Part shown: one piece after another, positions 15,573 through 23,250 of the stretch
Layout: each line of letters starts with the position of its first letter
Position numbering within the stretch: the first letter of the stretch is position 1
NCBI RefSeq assembly: GCF_003946045.1
Contig: NZ_RHNW01000003.1
Span: 186,001 to 250,000 of the forward strand
DNA from: Levilactobacillus mulengensis
Lineage (GTDB): Bacteria; Bacillota; Bacilli; Lactobacillales; Lactobacillaceae
Length of the DNA: 64,000 bases
Direction: 5' to 3'
Translations under genes and position numbers: made by a program
Notes under the pieces: model-generated
What the model was told of the DNA's origin: nothing
Database searches by the model: none
Seen by the model: only the letters and a program-made list of their open reading frames with translations

Positions 15573-15922
15573 TATTAAATGTATATTGGACTAACTAAGT
15601 ATGTGAAATTTTGATTGTTATTTAAGTTGTTGCCAAATCTGTACGTGGCGTGTACTAATGCTGAGTTCAATGAATAATTCCACGTAGAATGAATTTGATT
15701 GTTTAAAGACAAACCCGTGAAAAGTGGAATATAGCTTGATACCATATGCTGTTAACTGGAGTCTAAATTGGAAAATTATAAGAAAAGCATCAGACAAAGT
15801 ATCTTACTGTATGGTCGTCTAAATTATGTTTTGTACGGTAAACTAATAGCTATATAGGGACATAGTTTTTCCTTATGGCTAGCAGTTGAGCGAATGTTAG
15901 AAATATTAAAAGTAACGAAAGA
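15573..15922. other. A+T-rich spacer
   Basis: I see no gene, repeat copy or convincing structure here. It is clearly A+T richer than the surroundings, which may mark old horizontal transfer or decay. Confidence 0.5.
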
Positions 15923-15959
15923 GGGCTGCGACATTCATTATTTCAGAAAGTCGTAGCCC
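15923..15959 (-). terminator. Terminator-like hairpin downstream of the isochorismatase-family gene
   Basis: GGGCTGCGAC pairs with GTCGTAGCCC. The minus strand continues CTCTTTCGTTACTTTT, a weak T tract. Confidence 0.55.
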
Positions 15960-15984
15960 GTTTCATAACGCTAACGTGATTAAT

Positions 15985-16536
15985 TTAAATAATTTCCGCA
16001 CCCAAGCACGTTTTAAAGTGATTCAACGCCCAAGCGTGACCAGCAGGATAGAAGCTAGCCACCGCATCGGCGGGGATGATGAGGTGGTAGCCGAGGTTGT
16101 AGGCATCCACTGCAGTATGCAGGACGCAAATGTCGGTACAAACGCCCGTGAGAATCAGGGTGTCCACGTGGCGTTCGCGCAAACGCAGGTCGAGATCCGT
16201 CCCCGCAAATGAACTGTAGCGGGTCTTATCGAATTGCCAGACGTTTTCCGCGGCTTGATTTTGCTCAAACCATTCTTTCACGTCGCCAAATAGCTCGCGT
16301 CCCCAACTGTCGCGAACATTGTGGGGTGGGAAGAGCTTGGTCTCGGGGTGGTAGGGGTCGTTCGGCGTATGGACGTCGGTCGGTAGGAGTACCCAACCGC
16401 CAGCCTGGTGCGTTTCATCGGCTAGTTTGGTGATGGCTGGTGCTAGGAGCTGCCCCGGTTGGCCGCAAGTCAGGGCCCCGGTGTCCGCCACAAAATCGTT
16501 GGTGTAATCGATGATCAACAAAGCTTGATTTGTCAT
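15985..16536 (-). CDS. Isochorismatase-family cysteine hydrolase, nicotinamidase-like
   Basis: The 183-residue protein starts at ATG after GGGGGA. The catalytic triad of the family is visible: Asp10 (LLIIDYTNDF), Lys104 (FDKTRYSSF) and Cys137 (CTDICVLHT). Asp54, His56, His63 and His72 (PTDVHTPNDPYHPE...PPH) match the metal site of nicotinamidases such as PncA, so conversion of nicotinamide to nicotinate in NAD salvage is the likeliest role. Other amidase substrates cannot be excluded. It appears monocistronic. Confidence 0.85.
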   Translation of the reverse strand: MTNQALLIIDYTNDFVADTGALTCGQPGQLLAPAITKLADETHQAGGWVLLPTDVHTPNDPYHPETKLFPPHNVRDSWGRELFGDVKEWFEQNQAAENVWQFDKTRYSSFAGTDLDLRLRERHVDTLILTGVCTDICVLHTAVDAYNLGYHLIIPADAVASFYPAGHAWALNHFKTCLGAEII

Positions 16537-16793
16537 GAAAAATCCCCCGTTTTCAGTCGTTTTCACCAGTATGTCGAAGCCCACGAGCGAAGTCAAAGGA
16601 TTACGCTATTTATTTTGTTATATCAACCAACGAGCGATGAAATGACTGGGGAAGACTACGGTGTGGCTAGCGGTAATTTCGTAAGTGATAACGCATTACC
16701 CTCTGCCTTGTTGTGAGTTTAAGATGATTAACAGAACGAAGAGTTCCGGATAAGACTATATTGAGTTAATTGTACATAGATGGAGGAAGCGTC

Positions 16794-17573
16794 ATGAAAA
16801 ATATGAAACGCATTTTAATGGCCAGTTTGGCCGTTTTAGGACTAGGCATTGGCTTAGTGGGGATGACTCAGGTCGTTGGCACCACGACGGCGTCTGCTAG
16901 TGTGAAGAAGTTGAGCTTGAAGCAGGCGGTTAAATTAACGAATCACTACAACTTATTTAAAGTTGTTAAAATGGATAAGCTGAGATTAAACAGCAAGGGA
17001 AAAATTGCCAAGGATAAGCATTTTGCGGCTGGTGCGGAGCGCTATAAGAAAGGCTGGAAGCTCGATTATGCTGGCCTAGGCGGTGGTTACCGGGCCCATT
17101 TGACGTTAGTGCCTAAGGGAAGCAAAAAGATTGCTGTAACCAGAACATACAGCGAATCGTATGAACCCGGGACAACGACCAAGCACCGGACCATTGCGCG
17201 TAAACTGCCCAAAAAGGTTTGGCACAAAGGCTTCCCCAAGTTCTTACGGCACAAGTCATTCTATGCCAACATGTACTCCAAGAAGGGCGTTAGCGGCTAC
17301 TACTTCTTCGCTTTCCGTAAGACAGCCTTAACAGAAGGACTCGGTCAGGCCGGCGACACGGGTTTGAGTGGCGTACATTACAAGAAGCGGGGGACAAATT
17401 ACTATCTTAAAGGTAAGATTGAAGCTCCTGGTCTCATGAAAGTAGAGAAGCACACGTACAAAATTCATAAGACCGCCAGCAAGTCGTTTACCGCTACTAG
17501 TCTAAGCACATTTCGCGGTAAGAAGGTTCGGACTTATCACTATGCTAAGCACGCGCCTAAAATTAATTGGTAA
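16794..17573 (+). CDS. Secreted protein of unknown function
   Basis: The 259-residue protein starts at ATG after GGAGGAAG. A signal peptide (MKNMKRILMASLAVLGLGIG, cleavage near ASAS) is followed by a Lys/Tyr-rich mature region (SVKKLSLKQAVKL, KKGWKLDYAGLGGGYRAHL, KHRTIARKLPKKVWHKGF). This is the style of small exported, positively charged lactobacillar surface proteins. No catalytic motif, LPXTG or known repeat is visible. It is a single-gene unit with a terminator. Confidence 0.75.
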   Translation: MKNMKRILMASLAVLGLGIGLVGMTQVVGTTTASASVKKLSLKQAVKLTNHYNLFKVVKMDKLRLNSKGKIAKDKHFAAGAERYKKGWKLDYAGLGGGYRAHLTLVPKGSKKIAVTRTYSESYEPGTTTKHRTIARKLPKKVWHKGFPKFLRHKSFYANMYSKKGVSGYYFFAFRKTALTEGLGQAGDTGLSGVHYKKRGTNYYLKGKIEAPGLMKVEKHTYKIHKTASKSFTATSLSTFRGKKVRTYHYAKHAPKINW

Positions 17574-17577
17574 CAGC

Positions 17578-17618
17578 CAAACGGCTCAAGTCCTCTCGAT
17601 GGATTTGAGCCGTTTTTG
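17578..17618 (+). terminator. Terminator of the secreted-protein gene
   Basis: AAACGGCTCAAGTCC and GGATTTGAGCCGTTTTT form a 15-bp stem with a T tail. Confidence 0.85.
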
Positions 17619-17710
17619 CTTTTTAAAATGTAGCAAACGGCTGAGCTAATTCACCTCAATCTACCCGACAACGTGCTACGCTTAGCTCACGATAGGGAAG
17701 GAGACCGCAT

Positions 17711-17980
17711 ATGCCAACTACCGAAAATATTGAAGTTCAGGTTGATTCAGTCCTTAAACAAGAGGCTGAAAAAAAGCTCCATCAGCTGGATTTAACTCCC
17801 GAAGAATTCACCCGTTTTATTCTTAGCCGATTCGTTGCGGGAGAACTAGATGATAGCCTAGAAATCGCTAATGAAGAAGTCTTGGCTTCACTACAAGAAG
17901 TTATCGATAATGCTACTGGTAAGCGAAAATTGCCCGCTTACCACGACTTTGATTCTTTGAATGACGCCTTACTCAAATAA
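17711..17980 (+). CDS. RelB/DinJ-like antitoxin without an adjacent toxin
   Basis: The 89-residue protein starts at ATG 8 bp after AAGGAG. The N-terminus (ENIEVQVDSVLKQEAEKKLHQLDLTPEEFTRFILSRF) has the ribbon-helix-helix layout of RelB/DinJ antitoxins. The acidic C-terminal half would be the toxin-binding tail. No RelE/YafQ-type gene lies next to it; a terminator follows directly and PadR comes next. It is either an orphan antitoxin or a stand-alone repressor. Confidence 0.7.
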   Translation: MPTTENIEVQVDSVLKQEAEKKLHQLDLTPEEFTRFILSRFVAGELDDSLEIANEEVLASLQEVIDNATGKRKLPAYHDFDSLNDALLK

Positions 17981-18011
17981 GGTCTGGCTCATCAAACTCT
18001 GTCCAGAATTC

Positions 18012-18044
18012 AAACGACCTCAGCCCAATGCCGAGGTCGTTTTT
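18012..18044 (+). terminator. Terminator of the RelB-like gene
   Basis: AACGACCTCAGC and GCCGAGGTCGTTTTT form the stem and T tail. Confidence 0.85.
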
Positions 18045-18070
18045 ACATCCAATCATTTCCTACCAAAGTC

Positions 18071-18099
18071 TTGACAACCCCTAACGACTATCGTATATT
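18071..18099 (+). promoter_or_regulatory. Promoter of the padR operon
   Basis: TTGACA (18071-18076) and TATATT (18094-18099) are separated by 17 bp, a near-consensus sigma-A promoter. Confidence 0.85.
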
Positions 18100-18115
18100 A
18101 TTAGTGAATTGATAT

Positions 18116-18128
18116 TATATGTCATATA
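18116..18128. promoter_or_regulatory. Putative PadR operator
   Basis: TATATG-T-CATATA is a perfect odd-centred palindrome just downstream of the -10 box, where an autorepressor would block transcription. Confidence 0.5.
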
Positions 18129-18150
18129 GCATTGCAAGGGAGGCAGTCAC

Positions 18151-18468
18151 ATGGCGATTCAAGTACCCACGGAGTTGTTGGACGGCAGTGTGCTGGGCCT
18201 ACTCACACGCGAGGATCATTACGGTTACACGTTGACGCAGGAGGTCCGGGCGTTGATTCCCATTTCAGAATCGACCCTGTACCCAGTCCTCCGGCGGCTG
18301 AAGAAAAATGGTTGGCTGGAAACCTACGACGAACCCTTTCAGGGGCGCAATCGCCGCTACTATCGGCTAACGACGAGTGGTCGGCAGCGGCTGGCCGAGA
18401 TTCAGGCCGAGTGGCAGGATTTCGATCAAGCAATCACAAAGTTATTAGGGGGCAACCAAGATGAATGA
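18151..18468 (+). CDS. PadR-family transcriptional regulator
   Basis: The 105-residue protein starts at ATG after GGGAGG. It has the compact PadR winged helix (LDGSVLGLLTREDHYGYTLTQEV, ESTLYPVLRRLKKNGWLET, RRYYRLTTSGRQRL). The gene overlaps the next by 8 bp, giving a tight three-gene unit with DUF1700 and DUF4097 proteins. That arrangement is common in Firmicutes, where PadR represses a cell-envelope-stress-linked membrane module. A promoter and a perfect palindrome suggest autoregulation. Confidence 0.92.
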   Translation: MAIQVPTELLDGSVLGLLTREDHYGYTLTQEVRALIPISESTLYPVLRRLKKNGWLETYDEPFQGRNRRYYRLTTSGRQRLAEIQAEWQDFDQAITKLLGGNQDE

Positions 18469-19093
18469 ATACATTCAGACCGTGCAAAAGCTACTCGGCC
18501 AGTTAACAACGGCGGAGCAGCAGGAGGTCGTGGAATATTATCGTGAATACTTATTGGATGCCGGCATTGAGACCTACCAGCAGGCCGTGGATGAATTGGG
18601 TTCACCCCGGTCGTTGGCACGCAAGGTTCTCGCCGATTATTCCATTAAAATGGCGGAACAGACCGGCGACCACGCACAGTCACGGTCGACCGTTCAGGCG
18701 ACGAAGAACAACGTGAAGACGGTCTGGCTGATTATTTTGGCCTTACTATCGACGCCCGTGACCATTCCCATCTTAATTGTGATCGGCGGGCTTTTTCTGG
18801 CGTTTGCCGCAGTCGTCTTTAGCCTGTTTGTGGCCGCACTAGCCGTCTACCTCAGCATTATTGCGGTGGGCGTCATGGGGTTGGTCATGGGCCTGAGCAC
18901 CCTCTTTCAAGCGCCTTGGACCGGAATCTTTTATCTCGGTATCGGATTCTTCGCGTTAGGGGCAAGCTGGATTGGCTGGTTAATTTTGAAATGGATCGGG
19001 AGTAAGGTGGCTTGGGCTCTGTCGTGGACGGCACAGAAGATTTATCACCGCTTCATTCCACGGAGTCGGGCAGAACGGGGGCGGAAACTATGA
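18461..19093 (+). CDS. DUF1700 (HAAS-domain) membrane protein
   Basis: The 210-residue protein has an N-terminal helical HAAS domain (MNEYIQTVQKLLGQL...EVVEYYREYLLDAG...ELGSPRSLARKVLADY) followed by three or four membrane helices (about residues 90-195). It is the partner of PadR in this operon and overlaps both neighbours (8 bp upstream, ATGA downstream). HAAS domains are thought to transmit signals between membrane and partner proteins; the exact role is unknown. Confidence 0.85.
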   Translation: MNEYIQTVQKLLGQLTTAEQQEVVEYYREYLLDAGIETYQQAVDELGSPRSLARKVLADYSIKMAEQTGDHAQSRSTVQATKNNVKTVWLIILALLSTPVTIPILIVIGGLFLAFAAVVFSLFVAALAVYLSIIAVGVMGLVMGLSTLFQAPWTGIFYLGIGFFALGASWIGWLILKWIGSKVAWALSWTAQKIYHRFIPRSRAERGRKL

Positions 19094-20055
19094 AACGAAC
19101 GACAAAAATTGCGCTAGTGTTAGTGGTCTTGGGGGCCATTTTAATCGGGATTGGCTGGTGGAATCATGGCGACAAAGCTGTCGTGTGGTCCCACGATTCG
19201 CGGAGCTTTCGGGTCGTTCAGCGCAGCAAGCTGTCTTACCAGCCCGGCGCTTACGATAAAATTGTGGTGGATGCCCAGGCACCGGTGACCATCAAGGCCG
19301 GCAATACCGACCGGGTGACCGCCAGCTACCTGGACAACACCCAGGGACGGCCAACGGCAACGGTTTCCAAGGGCACCCTGATGGTTCGGGGCGGTCGCAC
19401 TACGAAACAGATGAGTCAGACGGTCGTTGGTTTCAGCGACGATGACTATACCAATGGCGGCGTGCTGATCACGGTTCCGCGGAACAAGCATCTGACTAGT
19501 ATCGACATCAAACGGGAAAACAGTGGGGTTTCGCTGAGGGACTTAACCGTCAAACAGGTCAACGTGAAAAGTTCAGATGACATCAGTCTGATGAATCTGA
19601 CCGTTCAAAAGGGCGTGACGGCGGCGTCCAGCGATGGGGATGTTTGGGCGAGCCAAGTCAAAGCCAATCGCCTACAAGTTAAGGCGGCTGACGGGGACAT
19701 TGGCATCAGTAATAGTCGCTTAGCTGCAACGAATAATCAGCTGACAGCCACGGATGGGGACGTCCGGGTCTCGGAAACGAAGCTGGGTGGCGGCCATTTA
19801 GCCACGGCGGATGGCGATGTGCATTTGCAAAACAATCGGCTGACCAAGACGTTAACGGCGTCGACGGATGATGGTGACATCAATGCCCACATCGCCAAGA
19901 CGGCCGGGGCCAAGGTCGTGGTCAAAGACGCTGATATGGGGGATATCAAGGTCAAGGGTCACGCACGGCGCAGTGGTTATTGGTTACATCCGAATGCCAC
20001 GAGTCAGTATAAACTGACCACGGCAGACGGTGATGTGACTGTCGGGACTGATTAA
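19090..20055 (+). CDS. DUF4097-family surface-exposed beta-helix protein
   Basis: The 321-residue protein starts at the ATG within the ATGA overlap. One N-terminal membrane anchor (TTKIALVLVVLGAILIGIGWW) is followed by a repetitive domain with recurring ADGD/SDGDV units (SSDGDVWAS, AADGDIGIS, ATDGDVRVS, ADGDVHLQ, DDGDINAH, ADGDVTV) about 20 residues apart. These are typical of DUF4097 and predict a parallel beta-helix outside the membrane. LiaX-like proteins of other Firmicutes combine related domains. It is the last gene of the padR operon, with a terminator just after. Confidence 0.85.
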   Translation: MKRTTKIALVLVVLGAILIGIGWWNHGDKAVVWSHDSRSFRVVQRSKLSYQPGAYDKIVVDAQAPVTIKAGNTDRVTASYLDNTQGRPTATVSKGTLMVRGGRTTKQMSQTVVGFSDDDYTNGGVLITVPRNKHLTSIDIKRENSGVSLRDLTVKQVNVKSSDDISLMNLTVQKGVTAASSDGDVWASQVKANRLQVKAADGDIGISNSRLAATNNQLTATDGDVRVSETKLGGGHLATADGDVHLQNNRLTKTLTASTDDGDINAHIAKTAGAKVVVKDADMGDIKVKGHARRSGYWLHPNATSQYKLTTADGDVTVGTD

Positions 20056-20092
20056 AAATGTGTCTGGGATAGAACCCCAGACGCATTTTTGC
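20054..20092 (+). terminator. Terminator of the padR operon
   Basis: AAAAATGTGTCTGGG and CCCCAGACGCATTTTT form the stem. Confidence 0.85.
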
Positions 20093-20115
20093 GTATCCGT
20101 TTATCTGGCCGAAAC

Positions 20116-20225
20116 GTGAGACAAAAGGCAGTCGGTTCCGCTTAAAACTGCTAGCCAAACAATCCAAGACCGGGATTATTCGGTTAGCAGCCTTAATGCT
20201 CGCCGGCTAATCACCTTTTGTCTCA
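20116..20225. repeat. 110-bp inverted-repeat element
   Basis: GTGAGACAAAAGG (20116-20128) is perfectly repeated in reverse complement at 20213-20225. Inside, a second stem pairs GCTAGCCAAACAATCC with GGATTATTCGGTTAGC (two mismatches, one wobble). There is no ORF. It resembles a miniature hairpin element and is not a copy of A/B/C. Confidence 0.7.
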
Positions 20226-20326
20226 CTCTCTTTTTTGCTAGCTTTCGCTGCTAAACGTGGTAAAATGTATGGACTGCACTAAACCGGACTAAACATCAAA
20301 TTTACTTACATTAAGGAGACTTTATC

Positions 20327-21322
20327 GTGTCTGATTCATCTTACTGGCAAACTATTGCGGACCACGCCAAGGCCGAAAACCGGCCGTTCTTTAGCTTGGC
20401 ACCCATGGAAGCTGTGACCAACGCCATCTTCCGGCGGGTCGTGGCTAAGGCCGCTGCGCCCGACGTATTCTTCACGGAATTCACCAACGCTATTAGTGTG
20501 ACCCATCCCAAGGCTAAATTTACCGTTCAGGGTCGGCTCTACGTGGCGCCAGAAGAGGCCCACATGCCGGTCGCCCAACTCTGGGGCAATGAACCGGAGG
20601 CCTTTGAACGGGCCGCCGCTGACGTCAAGGGTCGCGGTTATGAGGCTATTGATTTGAACATGGGTTGCCCGGACGCGACCGTGATCAAGAACCACGGTGG
20701 GAGTGACTTGATCCGCAACTTTGAGACCGCGGGCGCCGTGATTGCGGCAACCAAGACGGCGGGCTTGCCCGTTAGTGTGAAGACGCGGCTGGGCTACAGT
20801 CGCCTGGATGAATGGCGCGATTGGTTGACCTTCCTGCTCCAACAGGACATTCCGTTGTTGACGATTCACCTGCGGACCAAGAAGGAAATGAGTCGTGTAC
20901 CAGCGCATTTCGAGCTGATCGACGACATTGTGAAGCTGCGCGATGAAGTTGCCCCCGACACCCTGCTGCAACTCAACGGGGACATTGAAACCTACCAACA
21001 AGGCTGCCAGATTGCCCAGGAACATCCCGGCGTCGACGGTATCATGATTGGGCGGGGTATCTTCGCCAGTCCTTTTGCTTTTGAAAAGGAACCCAAGGAA
21101 CACGACATCAAGGAGCTGTTGGGCCTGTTGAACTACCAACTCGACCTGTATGACGACTTCGAAAAGCGCTTCGATACGTCGCGGTTCCCCTCACTCAAGC
21201 GGTTCTTCAAGATTTACGTCCGCAACCAGCGCAACGCTGCTAGCCTACGGAACGCGATGATGGAGACCCACTCCACGGATGAGGTTCGTCAGTTATTGGC
21301 GGATTCGGAATTTACCGATTAA
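20327..21322 (+). CDS. tRNA-dihydrouridine synthase
   Basis: The 331-residue enzyme starts at GTG after AAGGAG. The FMN-binding TIM barrel begins FFSLAPMEAVTNAIFRRV. The catalytic Cys lies in DLNMGCPDATVIKN, followed by KTRLGY and the phosphate-binding GIMIGRGIFASPFAF. Dus enzymes reduce uridines of the tRNA D-loop using FMN and NADPH. The sequence fits the DusB/DusC-type branch but the exact class is uncertain. It is monocistronic with a bidirectional terminator. Confidence 0.93.
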   Translation: MSDSSYWQTIADHAKAENRPFFSLAPMEAVTNAIFRRVVAKAAAPDVFFTEFTNAISVTHPKAKFTVQGRLYVAPEEAHMPVAQLWGNEPEAFERAAADVKGRGYEAIDLNMGCPDATVIKNHGGSDLIRNFETAGAVIAATKTAGLPVSVKTRLGYSRLDEWRDWLTFLLQQDIPLLTIHLRTKKEMSRVPAHFELIDDIVKLRDEVAPDTLLQLNGDIETYQQGCQIAQEHPGVDGIMIGRGIFASPFAFEKEPKEHDIKELLGLLNYQLDLYDDFEKRFDTSRFPSLKRFFKIYVRNQRNAASLRNAMMETHSTDEVRQLLADSEFTD

Positions 21323-21329
21323 ACAGTTA

Positions 21330-21390
21330 AAAAAGAAGACACCGCTCATCATCAGCCAATTACGAGGTTGATGATGGGCGGTGTCTTTTT
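21330..21390. terminator. Bidirectional terminator between dus and ABC exporter genes
   Basis: AAGACACCGCTCATCATCA and TGATGATGGGCGGTGTCTTTTT form a very long stem with A and T tracts on both sides. Confidence 0.9.
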
Positions 21391-23068
21391 AGATTAAATC
21401 CAATTGGGTTAAGCCGGCTTGAATGGTGGCAGCCTGCAGGGGGCCCTGTGCGATGACTCGGCCAGCGTCGACAATCACGATTTCATCGGCGAAGGCGAAC
21501 AATTGCGCGTCATACTGGTGGGTGATGGTGACCCAGGCGGCGGTGTTGGGTCGCGTCAGTAAGCCGACCATGTCGTGGGCCGTACGGGGATCCAGCCCGG
21601 TCAGCGGTTCATCGAAGAAGGTGAGGCCGTGGGGATGCAGGAGCAAGCGGGCCATGGCCAACCGCTTCTTTTCACCACCGGACAGCGTGTTGCCTTGCGC
21701 ACTAACGACCTGTTGTTGGCCGGTTGTCGTGGCATAAGCGTCCAGGCCCACCGCCGTCAGTACCCGGTTCACTTGGCTGTCAGTAATTTTCGGATCGTAG
21801 AGCGTGAGATTCTGATGAATCGTGTCGTTGAAAATGTAGCTGGTCTGTTCCAGCAGGCCGATTTGTGCGGAGACGGTTGCCGGCGCCAGCGTGGTCAAGT
21901 CCTGACCGTTGAGCCGCAATGTCCCGGTAAAGGTCGTCTGCGGACTGAGTGGCAGATTGAGCAAGGTTGATTTGCCACTGCCACTCTTGCCCACAATCAA
22001 CACGTGTTGATCCGCTGCGAAGGTTAGCGAGACATTTTGCAAGATGGGCTGGTCGGCCAAGTGTAGGGAGACATCCTGGTAGGCTAAGGTCCGAAAGGCT
22101 GCTGGTGCTTTTAACGGCGCTGCTATCGATTGTTCAGTCAATGCTGGAGCCAACGTCTTCGCCGCCTCGCGACCACCGACGATATCGGCCAGCAAACCTG
22201 AAGCGGATTGAATCGGTTCCGCAATGAAAATCATCAATTGGGAAAAGGCGACTAACTGGCCCAGGGTCACGGCCTTGTGCATGACGAAATAGATGCCGAC
22301 AATCCAGGTGCCCAGATACAGCACGTTATCCAACAACTGGCTGAGCCCACCGACCTGTTTACGCTTGAGTTGGTCGCGATTTTGCGCCGCCAGTAGCTGC
22401 TGGTTCTTGGTTTGAAACCGGCGCAGCAATCGGCGTTCCAGGTGGAAGAGCTGCGCGGTCCGGAGCCCGTTGAGCAGGTCCTGGAGTTGGTGCGTGTATC
22501 GTTCACCGGCAGCTAAGATATGTTGCTTATTGGTTGCCAGGAGGCGCTTTTGGAGAAAGGGTAAGGCCAATGCGGGGAGACACAGCAACACGATGATGAG
22601 GCTCAAAACCGGTTGAATCAGGACGGATAATGTCAGGGCAATCACAAGCTGACAAATTTGCTTGTAGGCGTTCACGCTACCCTGCAGGTAATCGCCGTGG
22701 AGCACGTCAACGGTGGTCGTGAACGTATTGTTGTAGTGAGTCGTCAGCTGTTGGCGATCGTGACTGACCCCGGTATTTTGCTGCAAAAATTGTTGCATGA
22801 GGCGATGGCGGACGCCGAAAATGATACGGTTCAAGACGACCTGTTCCGTGTAGGATTCAACGAAGGAGGTCAGTGAATCCGCCAGAATGTAGCTAACGAC
22901 AATGGCAATCAGGACACCATAGGCCAAGTTGGCGTGACCCGTCACGGAATCCGTAATCAGTTGAAGCAAGTAGGAGACCGCAATTTCAATGGCGGAGGCG
23001 CAGGGGATGAGTAACAACAGGACCAGGGTAAGTTTGCCAGCTAGTCGAAAATACTTAGATAAGAGCAT
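21389..23068 (-). CDS. ABC exporter half-transporter (fused permease and ATPase)
   Basis: The 559-residue protein has about six membrane helices (residues 10-300) and a C-terminal nucleotide-binding domain. The latter shows Walker A GKSGSGKST, Q-loop LLEQTSYIF, signature LSGGEKKRL, Walker B LTFFDEP and H-loop ITHQ. It is encoded alone, so it probably works as a homodimer exporting an unknown lipid, peptide or drug. ATG follows GGAGG. The minus-strand promoter region carries four CTAAT boxes at 11-12-bp spacing (23110-23148) around a TATAAT, suggesting a dedicated regulator. Confidence 0.9.
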   Translation of the reverse strand: MLLSKYFRLAGKLTLVLLLLIPCASAIEIAVSYLLQLITDSVTGHANLAYGVLIAIVVSYILADSLTSFVESYTEQVVLNRIIFGVRHRLMQQFLQQNTGVSHDRQQLTTHYNNTFTTTVDVLHGDYLQGSVNAYKQICQLVIALTLSVLIQPVLSLIIVLLCLPALALPFLQKRLLATNKQHILAAGERYTHQLQDLLNGLRTAQLFHLERRLLRRFQTKNQQLLAAQNRDQLKRKQVGGLSQLLDNVLYLGTWIVGIYFVMHKAVTLGQLVAFSQLMIFIAEPIQSASGLLADIVGGREAAKTLAPALTEQSIAAPLKAPAAFRTLAYQDVSLHLADQPILQNVSLTFAADQHVLIVGKSGSGKSTLLNLPLSPQTTFTGTLRLNGQDLTTLAPATVSAQIGLLEQTSYIFNDTIHQNLTLYDPKITDSQVNRVLTAVGLDAYATTTGQQQVVSAQGNTLSGGEKKRLAMARLLLHPHGLTFFDEPLTGLDPRTAHDMVGLLTRPNTAAWVTITHQYDAQLFAFADEIVIVDAGRVIAQGPLQAATIQAGLTQLDLI

Positions 23069-23109
23069 TAGAGAACCTCCACAATGAATCAGTTCTAAAT
23101 TAGTTTTTT

Positions 23110-23148
23110 CTAATTATACACTAATCGTAATCTAATATGTCGACTAAT
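23110..23148. promoter_or_regulatory. Four helically phased CTAAT boxes at the ABC exporter promoter
   Basis: CTAAT occurs at 23110, 23121, 23132 and 23144, that is every 11, 11 and 12 bp (one DNA turn). The minus-strand TATAAT (about 23112-23117) overlaps the first box. This looks like an iterated regulator-binding array. Confidence 0.55.
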
Positions 23149-23250
23149 TGGTCAATCGAGTGAAATTAATAAGCGGTAAGGCAAATTCCTACCGGCACCG
23201 CCCCTAGAAGTGGTACTTTAGAGGTAAATACTCGGGAGGGTGACGACGGC

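Noticed and set aside
20336-21139. 267-codon minus-strand ORF
   Set aside because: It is the antisense of the dihydrouridine synthase gene; its length reflects G+C-rich third positions only.
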